Source: an uncultured Eubacteriales bacterium (GTDB taxonomy: Bacteria; Bacillota; Clostridia; Christensenellales; UBA1242). Taken from it: DNA of 64,000 nucleotides. Below the pieces are notes generated by a model. It saw only the letters and a list, made by a program, of their open reading frames with translations, had not been told where the DNA came from and did no database searches. Numbering within the stretch: the first letter of the stretch is position 1; every line of letters begins with the position of its first letter. Of this stretch, positions 27,560 to 37,031 are shown one piece after another. The translations under genes were made by a program, and so were the position numbers. Location of the stretch: positions 62,001 to 126,000 of the forward strand of contig CARUPR010000001.1 of the NCBI GenBank assembly GCA_949077035.1, read 5' to 3'.

Positions 27560-28342
27560 ATGCGAATTATAAATTTAGCCTCAGGCAGTGATGGCAACAT
27601 TACATATATTGAAAATGGTGATACAAAACTATTGTTAGATGACGGATTAAGCTGCAGCGAAACTGTCAAAAGACTTGAAAAAATCTCCATTTCACCAAAT
27701 GAAATTGATGCCATAATTATAAGTCATGAACATTCTGACCACATAAAAGGTGTGGATGTTTTTTCAAGCAAATTTAACACCCCTGTTTATGCACCTGAGA
27801 GTGTTTGGCTTGGGCTTGACCAAAAATTCAAAAAAGTTTCAAACAACAACCGCAGAACTTTCTCAAAAAATCATTCATTTAAGGATATCGAAATAACTTC
27901 TGTTGAAGTGCCACACGATGTCAAATGTTTTGGTTATAGCTTTGAAAGCGATAACAAAAAGATAAGTGTTTTAACCGACCTTGGTCATTTAAACGATGAA
28001 ATTTTGTATGCAATCAAGGGAAGCGGTCTTGTATATCTTGAAGCAAATTATGACAAACAACTTCTGATGAAATCGGTAAAATACCCTCTTTCTCTTAAAC
28101 TAAGAATTGATGGTCCACGAGGCCACCTTTCAAACAATGCAAGCTGCCAAGCTGTAGAATATCTTGCCAAAAATGGGACAAGGCAAATTGTTCTTTCTCA
28201 CCTTAGTCGCGAAAACAATACACCAAATCTTGCATATACAACTATATGTTCAAACATAAAAAAGAATGGAATAATTGAAGGTGAAGATATTATGATTGAT
28301 GTTGCAGGGCCATCAATTAGCACAATGTTTAAATTAAAATAG
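27560..28342 (+). CDS. MBL-fold metallo-hydrolase, WalJ/YycJ-like
   Basis: 260 residues from ATG 27560. The metal-binding motif is HEHSDH (H56, H58, D60, H61), with SVLTDLGHL later supplying another ligand. The opening MRIINLASGSDGNITYIENG and the compact size resemble YycJ/WalJ, a member of the metallo-beta-lactamase superfamily linked in Bacillota to cell-wall and DNA-replication control through the walRK operon. Here it stands alone, with no walRK beside it. An earlier TTG at 27554 is disfavoured because it lies within the -10 element. The missing SD and -10 spacing suggest a leaderless mRNA. Confidence 0.85.
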   Translation: MRIINLASGSDGNITYIENGDTKLLLDDGLSCSETVKRLEKISISPNEIDAIIISHEHSDHIKGVDVFSSKFNTPVYAPESVWLGLDQKFKKVSNNNRRTFSKNHSFKDIEITSVEVPHDVKCFGYSFESDNKKISVLTDLGHLNDEILYAIKGSGLVYLEANYDKQLLMKSVKYPLSLKLRIDGPRGHLSNNASCQAVEYLAKNGTRQIVLSHLSRENNTPNLAYTTICSNIKKNGIIEGEDIMIDVAGPSISTMFKLK

Positions 28343-28405
28343 CAAAAATGGGGCAAAATAAGGTCATAAACATATTAAAATTCTATTTTTTTTTAAAAAC
28401 AGGTA

Positions 28406-28434
28406 TTGAAATTTGATTTGAAATATGCTAAAAT
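28406..28434 (+). promoter_or_regulatory. Promoter of the 604-aa orphan gene
   Basis: TTGAAA (28406-28411), 17 bp, TAAAAT (28429-28434) with TG one base before the -10 (extended -10). Confidence 0.7.
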
Positions 28435-28458
28435 AATATATATAAATTGGAGGGAATA

Positions 28459-30273
28459 ATGGAAAAACTTATAGACATATTACCTAAATTAATCACAAAT
28501 GAAGATTCAAAATGGCTTAGAAGGGCAATTAAAAACCCAGATGCTCTTTCAAGATTTATAGTAGAACATTTTAATACTAAGCTCTATCTTTTGTCAATTA
28601 TGAAAAGAGCAAATTATAATGCTGACATATTAGGCAATAAAATCAATGATAATTCAACTATTGAAGAACTTATTGATGTAGCCAATACAAACTTACCTAA
28701 TAATGAAGGTTTTGCAAAATTATTGGAAGAGCTTAAATCTCGCGTTGACTGCAATGATAAATCTATCACATCAATTCTTTGGGCATCTTCTATTTTAAAC
28801 AACCTTGAAAGCAGACATGTTGACCAAGAAATTATCAACAAAGCTTTCCTTGCTGTTGCTGCAACTTTGACAAATTCACAAAAGACAATTGCAGACCTTC
28901 GTGAAGAGCTTAATGCTTTGGTTGAAAGTGACCAAAAACTTGCAAAAATCACAGACTCAACTCTTGCTTATTCACTTTTAATGAACCCTACCGTTCAAAA
29001 ATCTGATATCTATTTTGATTTTAATACTTTCACTCAAATTGAAAACAATACTGAAATAGAAATAAAATCAAAAGAAGAATTGTTAAGCAACTTAAATTCT
29101 TTAGAAAATTACAATGCCTGCATTGAATTTATTATGAGAGAATATCTAAGCGAAACTGACCCAACTATGGATGGCTTCTGCATTAATGAAGATGACAGAA
29201 TGTATAAAGCTTTAATCATTGCCGTAGCTCTTGCAAGCGAAGTGAACAAACACAACCCTGAGTTTGATAAAGACAACAATATCGGCTTCAACATGACAGC
29301 AAATATATTTAAACTTCGCGAAAAGATTGACAATGCTCATATCTTATCAGAAATTTCAAACAAACTTAATGGTCTTGAATTTGCAGCAGGAAAGATTGCA
29401 AGCAAAATTCTTGGAAGAGACCTTGAAATAAGCAAAGAACAAAAAAGAATCTTCAATCTTCCTAAGGAAATTTTCAAAACAGGAAATGCCGAAGATTATA
29501 TCAAAAACAACCTCAATGCTTTTGGAAAACTTATTAAGCCAAACCTTGATTATACCTTGGACCTTTTAAATACAATCAAAGCTCTTAAAAACAGATATCA
29601 ATCAAAAAATAATTATCGCAAGAGCCAACGCACAGAAGACACAATTTCCTTCCTTGCAAATGAGCTTGATGTTCAACTGCTTTCAAGCACAAATATCCTC
29701 ACCCCTCTTGGTGAACTTCTTGAAAACCTTAATGCCCTTGAAATTGCTTGCGACAACAAACATAAAGAGCTTTCAAGATTTGAAGAAATTTATAAAAAGG
29801 TAAAATCAAAACAAAAGACAAACCTTGATATTGAAAATGTTGCATTTGATAAAAAATTGCTTGGCAAAAATGTTGCTCTTAAAACACAATATCATGAACA
29901 ACTTATCAAAGAAATATTCAAATTGGTAGAAATGGATAAAAAGGTTGCAATCAAAGGTGATATAAATCAAACTCTTAGAATTGCAAGTCCAAAAATCATT
30001 CTTTCTAAATTTAAGAAAGAGGCAGAAGCAAATAAAGATGCTTTACCTATCATAAACGACCTTTTCAATCATTTTACACTTAAATCATGTGATAAAATTA
30101 AAGAAATCACTGAAGAATATTATGCAAACAATGATGGCTCTGTAAACAAAGAGTATGAAAGCTTATATCATGTTTTAAATGACAAAAAGGCAGACAAACA
30201 AGAAAAAATTGATGTTGTGCTTAATTCTCAGATAAGCGAAGATGACAAAGAAGCTTTAAATAAGTTGTTATAA
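28459..30273 (+). CDS. Uncharacterised helical cytoplasmic protein, 604 aa
   Basis: Not recognised. The start is ATG 28459, preceded by TTGGAGGG; an upstream in-frame TTG (28447) is part of that SD. No signal peptide or membrane helix is visible. The protein is rich in Asn, Lys, Glu and Leu, and secondary structure looks almost wholly alpha-helical, with possible coiled coil around ATLTNSQKTIADLREELNAL and again near 425-460. No nucleotide-binding or catalytic motif is apparent. It is flanked by its own promoter and a strong terminator, so it is monocistronic. A scaffold or structural role is a guess. Confidence 0.75.
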   Translation: MEKLIDILPKLITNEDSKWLRRAIKNPDALSRFIVEHFNTKLYLLSIMKRANYNADILGNKINDNSTIEELIDVANTNLPNNEGFAKLLEELKSRVDCNDKSITSILWASSILNNLESRHVDQEIINKAFLAVAATLTNSQKTIADLREELNALVESDQKLAKITDSTLAYSLLMNPTVQKSDIYFDFNTFTQIENNTEIEIKSKEELLSNLNSLENYNACIEFIMREYLSETDPTMDGFCINEDDRMYKALIIAVALASEVNKHNPEFDKDNNIGFNMTANIFKLREKIDNAHILSEISNKLNGLEFAAGKIASKILGRDLEISKEQKRIFNLPKEIFKTGNAEDYIKNNLNAFGKLIKPNLDYTLDLLNTIKALKNRYQSKNNYRKSQRTEDTISFLANELDVQLLSSTNILTPLGELLENLNALEIACDNKHKELSRFEEIYKKVKSKQKTNLDIENVAFDKKLLGKNVALKTQYHEQLIKEIFKLVEMDKKVAIKGDINQTLRIASPKIILSKFKKEAEANKDALPIINDLFNHFTLKSCDKIKEITEEYYANNDGSVNKEYESLYHVLNDKKADKQEKIDVVLNSQISEDDKEALNKLL

Positions 30274-30290
30274 TCATAATTTTATTGGTT

Positions 30291-30324
30291 AAAAAAGATT
30301 GCTACTAAGTAGCAATCTTTTTTT
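30291..30324. terminator. Strong bidirectional terminator
   Basis: AGATTGCTAC, loop TAA, GTAGCAATCT: near-perfect 10-bp stem flanked by A-run and T-run, between the 604-aa gene and the convergent PHP gene. Confidence 0.93.
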
Positions 30325-30375
30325 GATTTTTAAATATTAAAACAATCAAGTATTATTACTCACACAAACTTAATT

Positions 30376-31308
30376 TTAAAGTTTGTTCATTAAAAAACTT
30401 TTATCATTATTTTTATCTAAATTTACATCAAAATAATCATTATCATTAAATTGGGTCAACAATTTATTTGGTATGTTTAAATTATTATTTCCAGAAGCTA
30501 TTTTACAAGTTCTGTTTATTCCATGATAATCAGAGCCGCCAGTTATCATCAAATCATTATCTTTACAATATTTAATCAATATATCAGTTTGTTCTTGGGT
30601 GAAATCTGAATAATAACACTCTACTCCATCAATCTTTCCAGTTTCAATTAAAGCTTTTACCTCTTGCATTGTATCGGCAAAACCATACAACCAGCAATGA
30701 GCAATCACAACCTTGCCGCCTGCATTATGAATAGCATCACAAACCTCTTCCACCGAAGGATAATAATCACAGAAATTTATATAAAATGGACTTTCTGGAT
30801 TGCAAATACAAAGTCTATAAAATTTTTTATAGTTTTCCCAAATTTCCTTTGTAAAAAACTTTTCATTTTCAGGATATGATTGAATATTATCTTTAAAATA
30901 TGGTTTAACAAAGGCAAGCGATTTGTCAGCCTTAATATTTTCATTTGTCTTTATCCCAAGATTTTTGCAAACGCTATTTAAATAATCAAATTGATTTTGC
31001 AAATTTTTCATTTGAACACCTATTTCAAAATGTTTATTTAAAAATGGTTTTAATTTATTAGTATCAATGCCATATCCTAAAAGTTCTATTTGTTTGCCCT
31101 TATAACCACAATATATTTCCACCCCTTTTATAATTTTTCCTTTATAATATTTTTCAACATCAATAGTTTTTAAATAATCATATATATCAACATTTATGTG
31201 GTCGGTTATTGAAATTACTTCAGCACCTGAATTTTGTGCATCAATAAGCAATTGTTCTGGCGAGCTTGCTCCATCTGAAAATGTTGAATGGGTATGCAAA
31301 TCAATCAT
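30376..31308 (-). CDS. PHP-domain phosphoesterase
   Basis: 310 residues from ATG 31308, which follows AAAGGAG; an in-frame upstream codon at 31338 lies within the promoter. The polymerase-and-histidinol-phosphatase fold is shown by DLHTHSTFSDG near the start (H5, H7, D12), SITDH around 41-45, KGVEIYCG, VIAHCW and the C-terminal GGSDYHG, which together supply the usual metal ligands. Close families include the 3',5'-nucleoside bisphosphate phosphatase/RNase AM (YciV) group and histidinol phosphatase; no his genes are nearby, so the nuclease/phosphatase group is more likely. It is monocistronic on the minus strand. Confidence 0.85.
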   Translation of the reverse strand: MIDLHTHSTFSDGASSPEQLLIDAQNSGAEVISITDHINVDIYDYLKTIDVEKYYKGKIIKGVEIYCGYKGKQIELLGYGIDTNKLKPFLNKHFEIGVQMKNLQNQFDYLNSVCKNLGIKTNENIKADKSLAFVKPYFKDNIQSYPENEKFFTKEIWENYKKFYRLCICNPESPFYINFCDYYPSVEEVCDAIHNAGGKVVIAHCWLYGFADTMQEVKALIETGKIDGVECYYSDFTQEQTDILIKYCKDNDLMITGGSDYHGINRTCKIASGNNNLNIPNKLLTQFNDNDYFDVNLDKNNDKSFLMNKL

Positions 31309-31337
31309 ATATTCAACTCCTTTATTAATTTTAAACA

Positions 31338-31366
31338 ATTATAGCATACTAACTAATTTTAAACAA
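31338..31366 (-). promoter_or_regulatory. Promoter of the PHP gene, with duplicated -10 block
   Basis: Minus strand TTGTTT (31366-31361), 17 bp, TATAAT (31343-31338) with TG one base upstream. A 16-bp block containing TATAATTGTTTAAAAT occurs twice, 29 bp apart, so a second -10-like element lies upstream. Confidence 0.6.
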
Positions 31367-31471
31367 TTATATAAGAACTTTTTATATCTTAAATTAATTA
31401 ATTTTTATTGCAAAATTTTATATGTAAAGATGCACATCTTTCATAAATACTTTAATTAAAAATAAGTGATT

Positions 31472-31505
31472 AAAAAAAGAACTCTATAAAAGTTCTTTTT
31501 TATTT
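31472..31505. terminator. Terminator of the uvrBA operon
   Basis: AAAAGAACT-CTATAA-AAGTTCTTTT with A-run and T-run flanks. It lies downstream of uvrA on the minus strand; 31506-31627 is low-complexity T-rich sequence with TTTTTTATTTAT repeated. Confidence 0.8.
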
Positions 31506-31627
31506 TTAATTAAATAATTTTTTTAATATTTTTTATTTATTTTTTATTTATTTTTTATTTTATGATTAAAAAATATTAAAAATATTAATTTTTCATTTTT
31601 CATTTTTTTTAATTAATTATATTTAAT

Positions 31628-34465
31628 TTAATTATTTTCAAGCATCTTTTTAAGATATTTTGCTGTGTATGATTTTTCGCATTTTGACACAGCTTCTGGT
31701 GTGCCGGCAGCAACAATTTCTCCGCCACCGCTTCCGCCTTCAGGTCCTAAATCGATGATATAATCGGCACATTTTATGACATCAAGATTATGTTCAATCA
31801 CTACAACAGTATTCCCATTTTCGACCAGTCTATTTAAGATTGATATCAACTTTTTGACATCAAACATATGGAGTCCAGTCGTAGGCTCATCAAGCAGATA
31901 GATTGTCTTGCCTGTAGACCTCTTTGAAAGCTCTGTTGCAAGTTTAACCCTTTGCGCCTCTCCTCCAGAAAGTGTGGTTGCAGGTTGACCGAGTTTTATA
32001 TAATCAAGACCGACATCATGCAAAGCCTGAACTTTGTTTTTAATAGAAGGAATATTCTCAAAAAATTTCAATGCTTCCTCAACTGTCATTTCAAGCACGT
32101 CAGATATGGTTTTACCCTTAAATCTGACTTCAAGAGTTTCTCTATTATATCTTTTTCCTTTGCATGCCTCACAAGGCACAACAATGTCAGGAAGAAAATA
32201 CATTTCAATTTCTTTTACACCCGCGCCTTCACAGGCATCACATCTGCCGCCTTTGACATTGAATGAAAATCTTCCCGGCCCATAACCCATTGCCTTTGCA
32301 TCAGCAGTTGAGGCAAAAAGTTCTCGAATATATGAAAACATTCCAACATATGTTGCAGGATTTGAGCGAGGTGTCCTACCAATTGGTGATTGGTCGATAT
32401 TTATCACTTTATCAAAGTATTCTAAATTTTCTATTTTATCAAAATGACCAAGTTCCAATCTGCTATTATTTAAGTTGTTTGAAAGATAAGGGAAAATGAT
32501 GTCACTCAAGAGCGATGATTTTCCGCTGCCTGATACGCCTGTAATGCAGGTGAAGACACCAACAGGCACCTTAACATCAATATTTTTCAGGTTGTTTTCC
32601 CTTGCACCTTTTATAAGAAGAAATCTGTCACTCTTTTTTCTTTCTTTTGGGACTTCTATCCTTTCTTCCCCTCTTAAGAATTTTGCAGTAATTGAAGTTG
32701 AGGACTTAAGCAAGTCTTCAAGTGTGCCATTGCCAACAATCTTACCGCCATGCACCCCTGCATAAGGACCTACATCGACAATCCAATCAGCACTTCTGAT
32801 TGTGTCTTCATCATGCTCAACAACAATCAATGTGTTTCCTAAATCTCGCAAATGTTCCAAAGTGTGAATAAGCCTGTCATTATCTCGTTGATGAAGACCG
32901 ATTGAAGGCTCATCCAAGATATACATCACTCCAGATAGTCCACTTCCAATTTGAGTAGCAAGTCTTATGCGTTGTGCCTCACCACCTGACAATGTTTCTG
33001 CCGAACGTGCAAGGGTAAGATAGTCAAGACCAACATCTGAAAGAAAGGTCAGTCGTGCTTTTATTTCCTTGAGAATACTCTTTGCAATTTCTGCCTTTTC
33101 CTTTGTCAATTTAAGTTCCTCAAAGAAAGGCAATAATTGACTTACCGACATTTCACATATTTCTGCAATATCCTTATGGTTTATTTTGATTGAAAGGGCG
33201 CTTTCATTAAGTCTTTTGCCCTTGCAGGTAGGACATTCTGTTTCATGAATAAATTTCCCAATTTCAAATCTGATAAAATCACTTTTTGTTTCTGCAAGAC
33301 GCCTTTTAAGATTGTTTATTATGCCTTCAAAAGAAAGTGCTTTTTTGCCATTAAAATGCTCAAAAGTCTTATTTTGTTTTTCATTGCCATAGATGTCAAG
33401 TTTCTCTCCGTCATTTCCATAAAGCAGAATATCAATATGTTTTCTAGGCAGTTTATTAAGCGGTTTATCTAAATCAATACCATATTTTTTTGAAAGTGCA
33501 TTGAAATACTTTGAAGCCAGACCATCATTATCCATTCTCCAACCTGAAATATTAAGAGCACCATCCCTTATTGACAAATGGCTATCTCTAAGCACAATTT
33601 CTTCATCTATTTCAGACGATGTCCCAAGCCCTCCACAAGTTTGACAGGCGCCAAAAGGGGCATTAAAAGAAAATAACCTTGGCGTAACCTCTTCAAGCGT
33701 CCAACCGCAATGTGGACAGGCATAATTGGTGCTGAAAAGAGTTTCCTGACCATCATTGTCTATTACAACAAGGCCTTCAGCAAGTTTTACAGCTGTTTCA
33801 ATTGAATCAGTAAGTCTTGCGGTTATGCCATCTTTAAGCACAATTCTGTCAATGACTACACTTATATTATGCTTTATATTTTTATCCAAATTGATTTCTT
33901 CATCAAGTGAATAGATACTTCCATCAACCTGCACTCTGACAAAACCAGACTTTCTATAACCTTCAAAAGCCTTTGCGAAAGCTCCCTTTTGACCGCGTAC
34001 TGTTGGCGCCAAAATGGTAAGTTTTGCACCCTTCTCATAGCCTTCCACCGCATCAACTATTTGGTCTATGGTCTGCTGGTCAATAGGCTTGTTGCAATGA
34101 GGACAGTAAGGCACGCCCACTCGTGCAAATAAAAGTCTTAAATAATCATAAATCTCAGTTACAGTGCCAACTGTCGAACGCGGATTATGATTTGTGGTTT
34201 TTTGGTCTATAGAAATTGCAGGACTTAAACCATCTATTTGTTCAACATCTGGTTTTTGAGCCTGACCCAAAAATTGACGTGCATAAGAGGACAAGCTTTC
34301 AACATATCTTCTCTGACCTTCAGCAAAAATAGTCCCAAAGGCAAGGCTTGATTTTCCTGACCCGCTGACACCGGTAAACACAACAAGCTTGTTTTTTGGC
34401 AACTGTAAATCCACATTTTGCAAGTTATTCTCTCTTGCGCCCTTTATTATTATTTTATCATTCAT
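31628..34465 (-). CDS. uvrA: Excinuclease ABC subunit A
   Basis: 945 residues, normal length. The damage-recognition ATPase of nucleotide excision repair; it dimerises and loads UvrB. The start MNDKIIIKGARENNLQNVDL matches the family start, and TAGGGA lies upstream; an in-frame TTG at 34477 is disfavoured. Two ABC modules are present, each split by insertions: Walker A GVSGSGKSS twice, LSGGEAQRIRLAT and LSGGEAQRVKLAT signatures, and ILDEPSIGLH / LLDEPTTGLH Walker B. Zinc fingers are visible as CPHCGW...CQTCGG, CPTCKG and CDACEG...CEACKG. It is the second gene of an operon with uvrB, 76 bp downstream of it. Confidence 0.98.
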   Translation of the reverse strand: MNDKIIIKGARENNLQNVDLQLPKNKLVVFTGVSGSGKSSLAFGTIFAEGQRRYVESLSSYARQFLGQAQKPDVEQIDGLSPAISIDQKTTNHNPRSTVGTVTEIYDYLRLLFARVGVPYCPHCNKPIDQQTIDQIVDAVEGYEKGAKLTILAPTVRGQKGAFAKAFEGYRKSGFVRVQVDGSIYSLDEEINLDKNIKHNISVVIDRIVLKDGITARLTDSIETAVKLAEGLVVIDNDGQETLFSTNYACPHCGWTLEEVTPRLFSFNAPFGACQTCGGLGTSSEIDEEIVLRDSHLSIRDGALNISGWRMDNDGLASKYFNALSKKYGIDLDKPLNKLPRKHIDILLYGNDGEKLDIYGNEKQNKTFEHFNGKKALSFEGIINNLKRRLAETKSDFIRFEIGKFIHETECPTCKGKRLNESALSIKINHKDIAEICEMSVSQLLPFFEELKLTKEKAEIAKSILKEIKARLTFLSDVGLDYLTLARSAETLSGGEAQRIRLATQIGSGLSGVMYILDEPSIGLHQRDNDRLIHTLEHLRDLGNTLIVVEHDEDTIRSADWIVDVGPYAGVHGGKIVGNGTLEDLLKSSTSITAKFLRGEERIEVPKERKKSDRFLLIKGARENNLKNIDVKVPVGVFTCITGVSGSGKSSLLSDIIFPYLSNNLNNSRLELGHFDKIENLEYFDKVINIDQSPIGRTPRSNPATYVGMFSYIRELFASTADAKAMGYGPGRFSFNVKGGRCDACEGAGVKEIEMYFLPDIVVPCEACKGKRYNRETLEVRFKGKTISDVLEMTVEEALKFFENIPSIKNKVQALHDVGLDYIKLGQPATTLSGGEAQRVKLATELSKRSTGKTIYLLDEPTTGLHMFDVKKLISILNRLVENGNTVVVIEHNLDVIKCADYIIDLGPEGGSGGGEIVAAGTPEAVSKCEKSYTAKYLKKMLENN

Positions 34466-34541
34466 AATCCCTACCAACTTTTATCTTAAATTATTAATGT
34501 TTTATCTTAAATTAGTTTTTATTAGTTTTATCTTCCAAAAC

Positions 34542-36494
34542 TTATCTTCCATTCAATCTCTTTCTGAGTTTTTGGATTTGGTTTCTAAGTTCTATAGCAC
34601 GTTCAAAATCAAGAGAAGCTGAAGCAACCTTCATCATTGCCGTCAATTTTTCAATCTCAGCTGGCAATTCTTGCTTGCTCAGTTTTTTATCACTGACCTT
34701 CTTGGTAATTTCAAGAGTGTTTTTTATCTCTTTTTTAATAGTTTTTGGTATGATTCCATGCTCTTGATTATATTTTTCCTGCAAATTTCTTCGCTCAGCA
34801 GTCTTATCAATAGCCTTTTTCATAGAATCGGTAATTACATCTGCAAACATTATCACATGACCATTTGCATTTCTGGCTGCCCTTCCAATTGTTTGAATCA
34901 AAGCACCTTCACTACGCAAGAAACCCTCTTTGTCGGCATCAAGTATGCAAACAAGTTCAACTTCTGGCATATCAAGCCCCTCTCTCAAAAGATTTATACC
35001 GACAAGAACATCAAACTCGCCAGCCCTCAATCCATTGACGATTTCCACCCTTTCCATTGTGTCAATCTCAGAGTGCATATATTTTGTTTTAAAATTGTGC
35101 TCTTGAAGAAAAGTTGTCAAACTTTCTGCCATCTTTTTGGTCAAAGTTGTAACAAGCACTCTAGCCTTATTTTTTATAGTTTTGTCTATTTCAATCATCA
35201 ATTCTTCAATTTGATTTTTGATTGGTCGAACTTCAATCAATGGGTCAAGCAGACCTGTCGGTCTGATAACCTGCTCAACAACTTGACCAGCGTGTTCAAA
35301 TTCATACTTTGCAGGAGTTGCAGAAACATACAAAACTTGACCAAGTTTACCTTCAAACTCATCAAAGGTAAGCGGTCTGTTATCCCTCGCCGCTTCCAAT
35401 CGAAAACCAAATTCGACAAGCGATTGTTTTCTTGCCTTATCACCATTATACATCGCCCTTACCTGCGGCAACGTCATATGACTTTCATCAATTATTGTCA
35501 AAAATCCCTTAGGGAAATAGTCGATAAGCGTATATGGTGCTTCGCCCGGCTTTCTTCCGTCAAAATATCGAGAATAATTTTCAATACCGCTGCAATAACC
35601 AACCTCTCGCATCATTTCCATATCATAGGCAACCCTCTGTCCTATTCTTTCCGCTTCAATCAGCTTTCCTTCATTTTGAAAATCATCAATAGCCTTTTCT
35701 CTGTCAAGTTCAATCTGACTGAGAGCATTTTCCATTCTTTCTTTTCCAACAGCATAATGGGTAGCAGGATATATTGCAACATACTTAAGCTGATTTATTA
35801 AATTTCCACTTATTGGGTCAAAATTGTAAATCTTTTCAATCTCATCACCAAAAAACTGGACTTTTATAGCAAGCTCTGACTGGTTTGCAGGAAAAATATC
35901 CAATGTGTCACCTTTTACTCTAAAGGTCGACCTTTTAAAATCAATATCATTTCTCATATATTGAATGTCAATTAGCCTAGAAATCACCTCATCTCGGTCT
36001 ATCAAATCACCCTCTCTTAATGAGATGTGAAGATTGTAATATTCTTCAGGGTTGCCCAAACCATAAATGCAGGAAACCGATGCAACAATGATTACATCAT
36101 CTCTTTCAAGAATTGAAGATGTCGCACTTGACCTAAGCTTGTCAATCTCTTCATTTATTGCCATATCCTTTTCAATATAGGTATCAGATGAAACGATGTA
36201 TGCTTCAGGTTGATAATAGTCATAATAAGAAACAAAATATTCCACCCTGTTATGCGGAAAAAACTCACGAAACTCGTTGCAAAGCTGAGCCGCAAGCGTC
36301 TTATTGTGGGCAATGACAAGGGTTGGCTTTTTCACCTTTTGAATGATGTTTGCCATAGTAAATGTCTTACCACTTCCAGTAACACCCAAAAGCACCTGCT
36401 CTTTCAAACCATCTTCAAATCCCTCAACCAATCTATCAATTGCTTCTGGCTGGTCACCACTTGGTGAATATTTAGAAACTAAATCAAACTCCAT
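34542..36494 (-). CDS. uvrB: Excinuclease ABC subunit B
   Basis: 650 residues. The helicase-like core of nucleotide excision repair that verifies damage and recruits UvrC. The start is MEFDLVSKYSPSGDQPEAIDRL at ATG 36494 with AAGGA upstream. Walker A is GVTGSGKT, the beta-hairpin region is YFVSYYDYYQPEAY, helicase motif II is DESH, and the C-terminal helicase motifs are in LVGINLLREGLDMPE and QTIGRAARN. The C-terminal UVR domain (AEIEKLTAMMKVASASLDFERAIELRNQI) binds UvrC and UvrA. It leads the uvrB-uvrA operon. An inverted repeat between its promoter and SD may be a regulatory site; it is not a canonical Bacillota LexA box. Confidence 0.98.
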   Translation of the reverse strand: MEFDLVSKYSPSGDQPEAIDRLVEGFEDGLKEQVLLGVTGSGKTFTMANIIQKVKKPTLVIAHNKTLAAQLCNEFREFFPHNRVEYFVSYYDYYQPEAYIVSSDTYIEKDMAINEEIDKLRSSATSSILERDDVIIVASVSCIYGLGNPEEYYNLHISLREGDLIDRDEVISRLIDIQYMRNDIDFKRSTFRVKGDTLDIFPANQSELAIKVQFFGDEIEKIYNFDPISGNLINQLKYVAIYPATHYAVGKERMENALSQIELDREKAIDDFQNEGKLIEAERIGQRVAYDMEMMREVGYCSGIENYSRYFDGRKPGEAPYTLIDYFPKGFLTIIDESHMTLPQVRAMYNGDKARKQSLVEFGFRLEAARDNRPLTFDEFEGKLGQVLYVSATPAKYEFEHAGQVVEQVIRPTGLLDPLIEVRPIKNQIEELMIEIDKTIKNKARVLVTTLTKKMAESLTTFLQEHNFKTKYMHSEIDTMERVEIVNGLRAGEFDVLVGINLLREGLDMPEVELVCILDADKEGFLRSEGALIQTIGRAARNANGHVIMFADVITDSMKKAIDKTAERRNLQEKYNQEHGIIPKTIKKEIKNTLEITKKVSDKKLSKQELPAEIEKLTAMMKVASASLDFERAIELRNQIQKLRKRLNGR

Positions 36495-36511
36495 AAAAAT
36501 CCTTTGTTTAT

Positions 36512-36532
36512 TTAGGCGCAAACTATGCCTAA
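36512..36532. promoter_or_regulatory. Inverted repeat in the uvrB leader
   Basis: TTAGGC-9-GCCTAA, perfect 6-bp arms, lying between the uvrB promoter and its SD. Spacing suits a protein operator or an RNA hairpin. It does not match GAACN4GTTC, the SOS box of B. subtilis. Confidence 0.45.
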
Positions 36533-36553
36533 CAATCTTACTTCTATCTGTCT

Positions 36554-36582
36554 ATTTTACTATAACATCAAACTTTTGGCAA
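36554..36582 (-). promoter_or_regulatory. Promoter of uvrBA
   Basis: Minus strand TTGCCA (36582-36577), 17 bp, TAAAAT (36559-36554); about 50 nt of leader before the ATG. Confidence 0.65.
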
Positions 36583-36588
36583 CCATTT

Positions 36589-36948
36589 TCACTTAAAAAT
36601 CGCTTTAAGAATAAGCCCAAACACAAAACTGACAGTCGCCAAAAACATACTTCGCAAAACCAACATCATCAAAGCCTTCTTTTGCTTACGCGAATCTGCA
36701 AGATAGGTCTGTCCCTTTTTCTTAAGCTTTACACAATAATAATAGCCATTTTTGCTGTCAGAAACCACAAAATCAATGTAGTTTTGCAATGATAACCCCG
36801 TCATAATTTCATCAATTTCGCTTATCGACAAAATCATCTTGTTGCACACCTCTTTTGCTATATCGTGTGGCGAAATAAGATATGTTTTCTTCCCCGAACA
36901 TACCCTGCAAATATATCTTAAAACCAATTTTTCCTTTCGTTCTTGCAT
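36589..36948 (-). CDS. Small tail-anchored protein with winged-helix-like N-terminus (paralogue A)
   Basis: 119 residues from ATG 36948. The N-terminal 85 residues look like a small helical/winged domain (KLVLRYICRVC...DIAKEV...EIDEIMTGLSLQNYIDFVV...GYYYCVKLKKKGQTYL); the C-terminus is one membrane helix (MLVLRSMFLATVSFVFGLILKAI). It is a divergent paralogue of the gene at 37032: both start six residues before KLVL, share the same order of helices and aromatic strand, and end in a membrane helix. That alignment favours this ATG over one at 36981. There is no SD; TATATT ends 6 nt upstream, suggesting a leaderless start. The function is unknown; wHTH-like is my reading of the pattern, not a database match. 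Confidence 0.65.
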   Translation of the reverse strand: MQERKEKLVLRYICRVCSGKKTYLISPHDIAKEVCNKMILSISEIDEIMTGLSLQNYIDFVVSDSKNGYYYCVKLKKKGQTYLADSRKQKKALMMLVLRSMFLATVSFVFGLILKAIFK

Positions 36949-37031
36949 AATTTTAATATAATATTGACTTTTTAGCCCCATTTCATACCTAAAATTGTCT
37001 AAACTATCAAAGCATTGGCAATAAAATAACC

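Noticed and set aside
34671..35801. 376-codon open frame on the plus strand
   Set aside because: Entirely antisense to uvrB, with a composition (His, Phe, Asn, Cys-rich) expected from the reverse frame; no SD or promoter.
36688..36700. GCAAGATAGG resembling the hairpin repeat
   Set aside because: Coding sequence of the 119-aa gene; the second arm and spacing are missing, so this is chance similarity.
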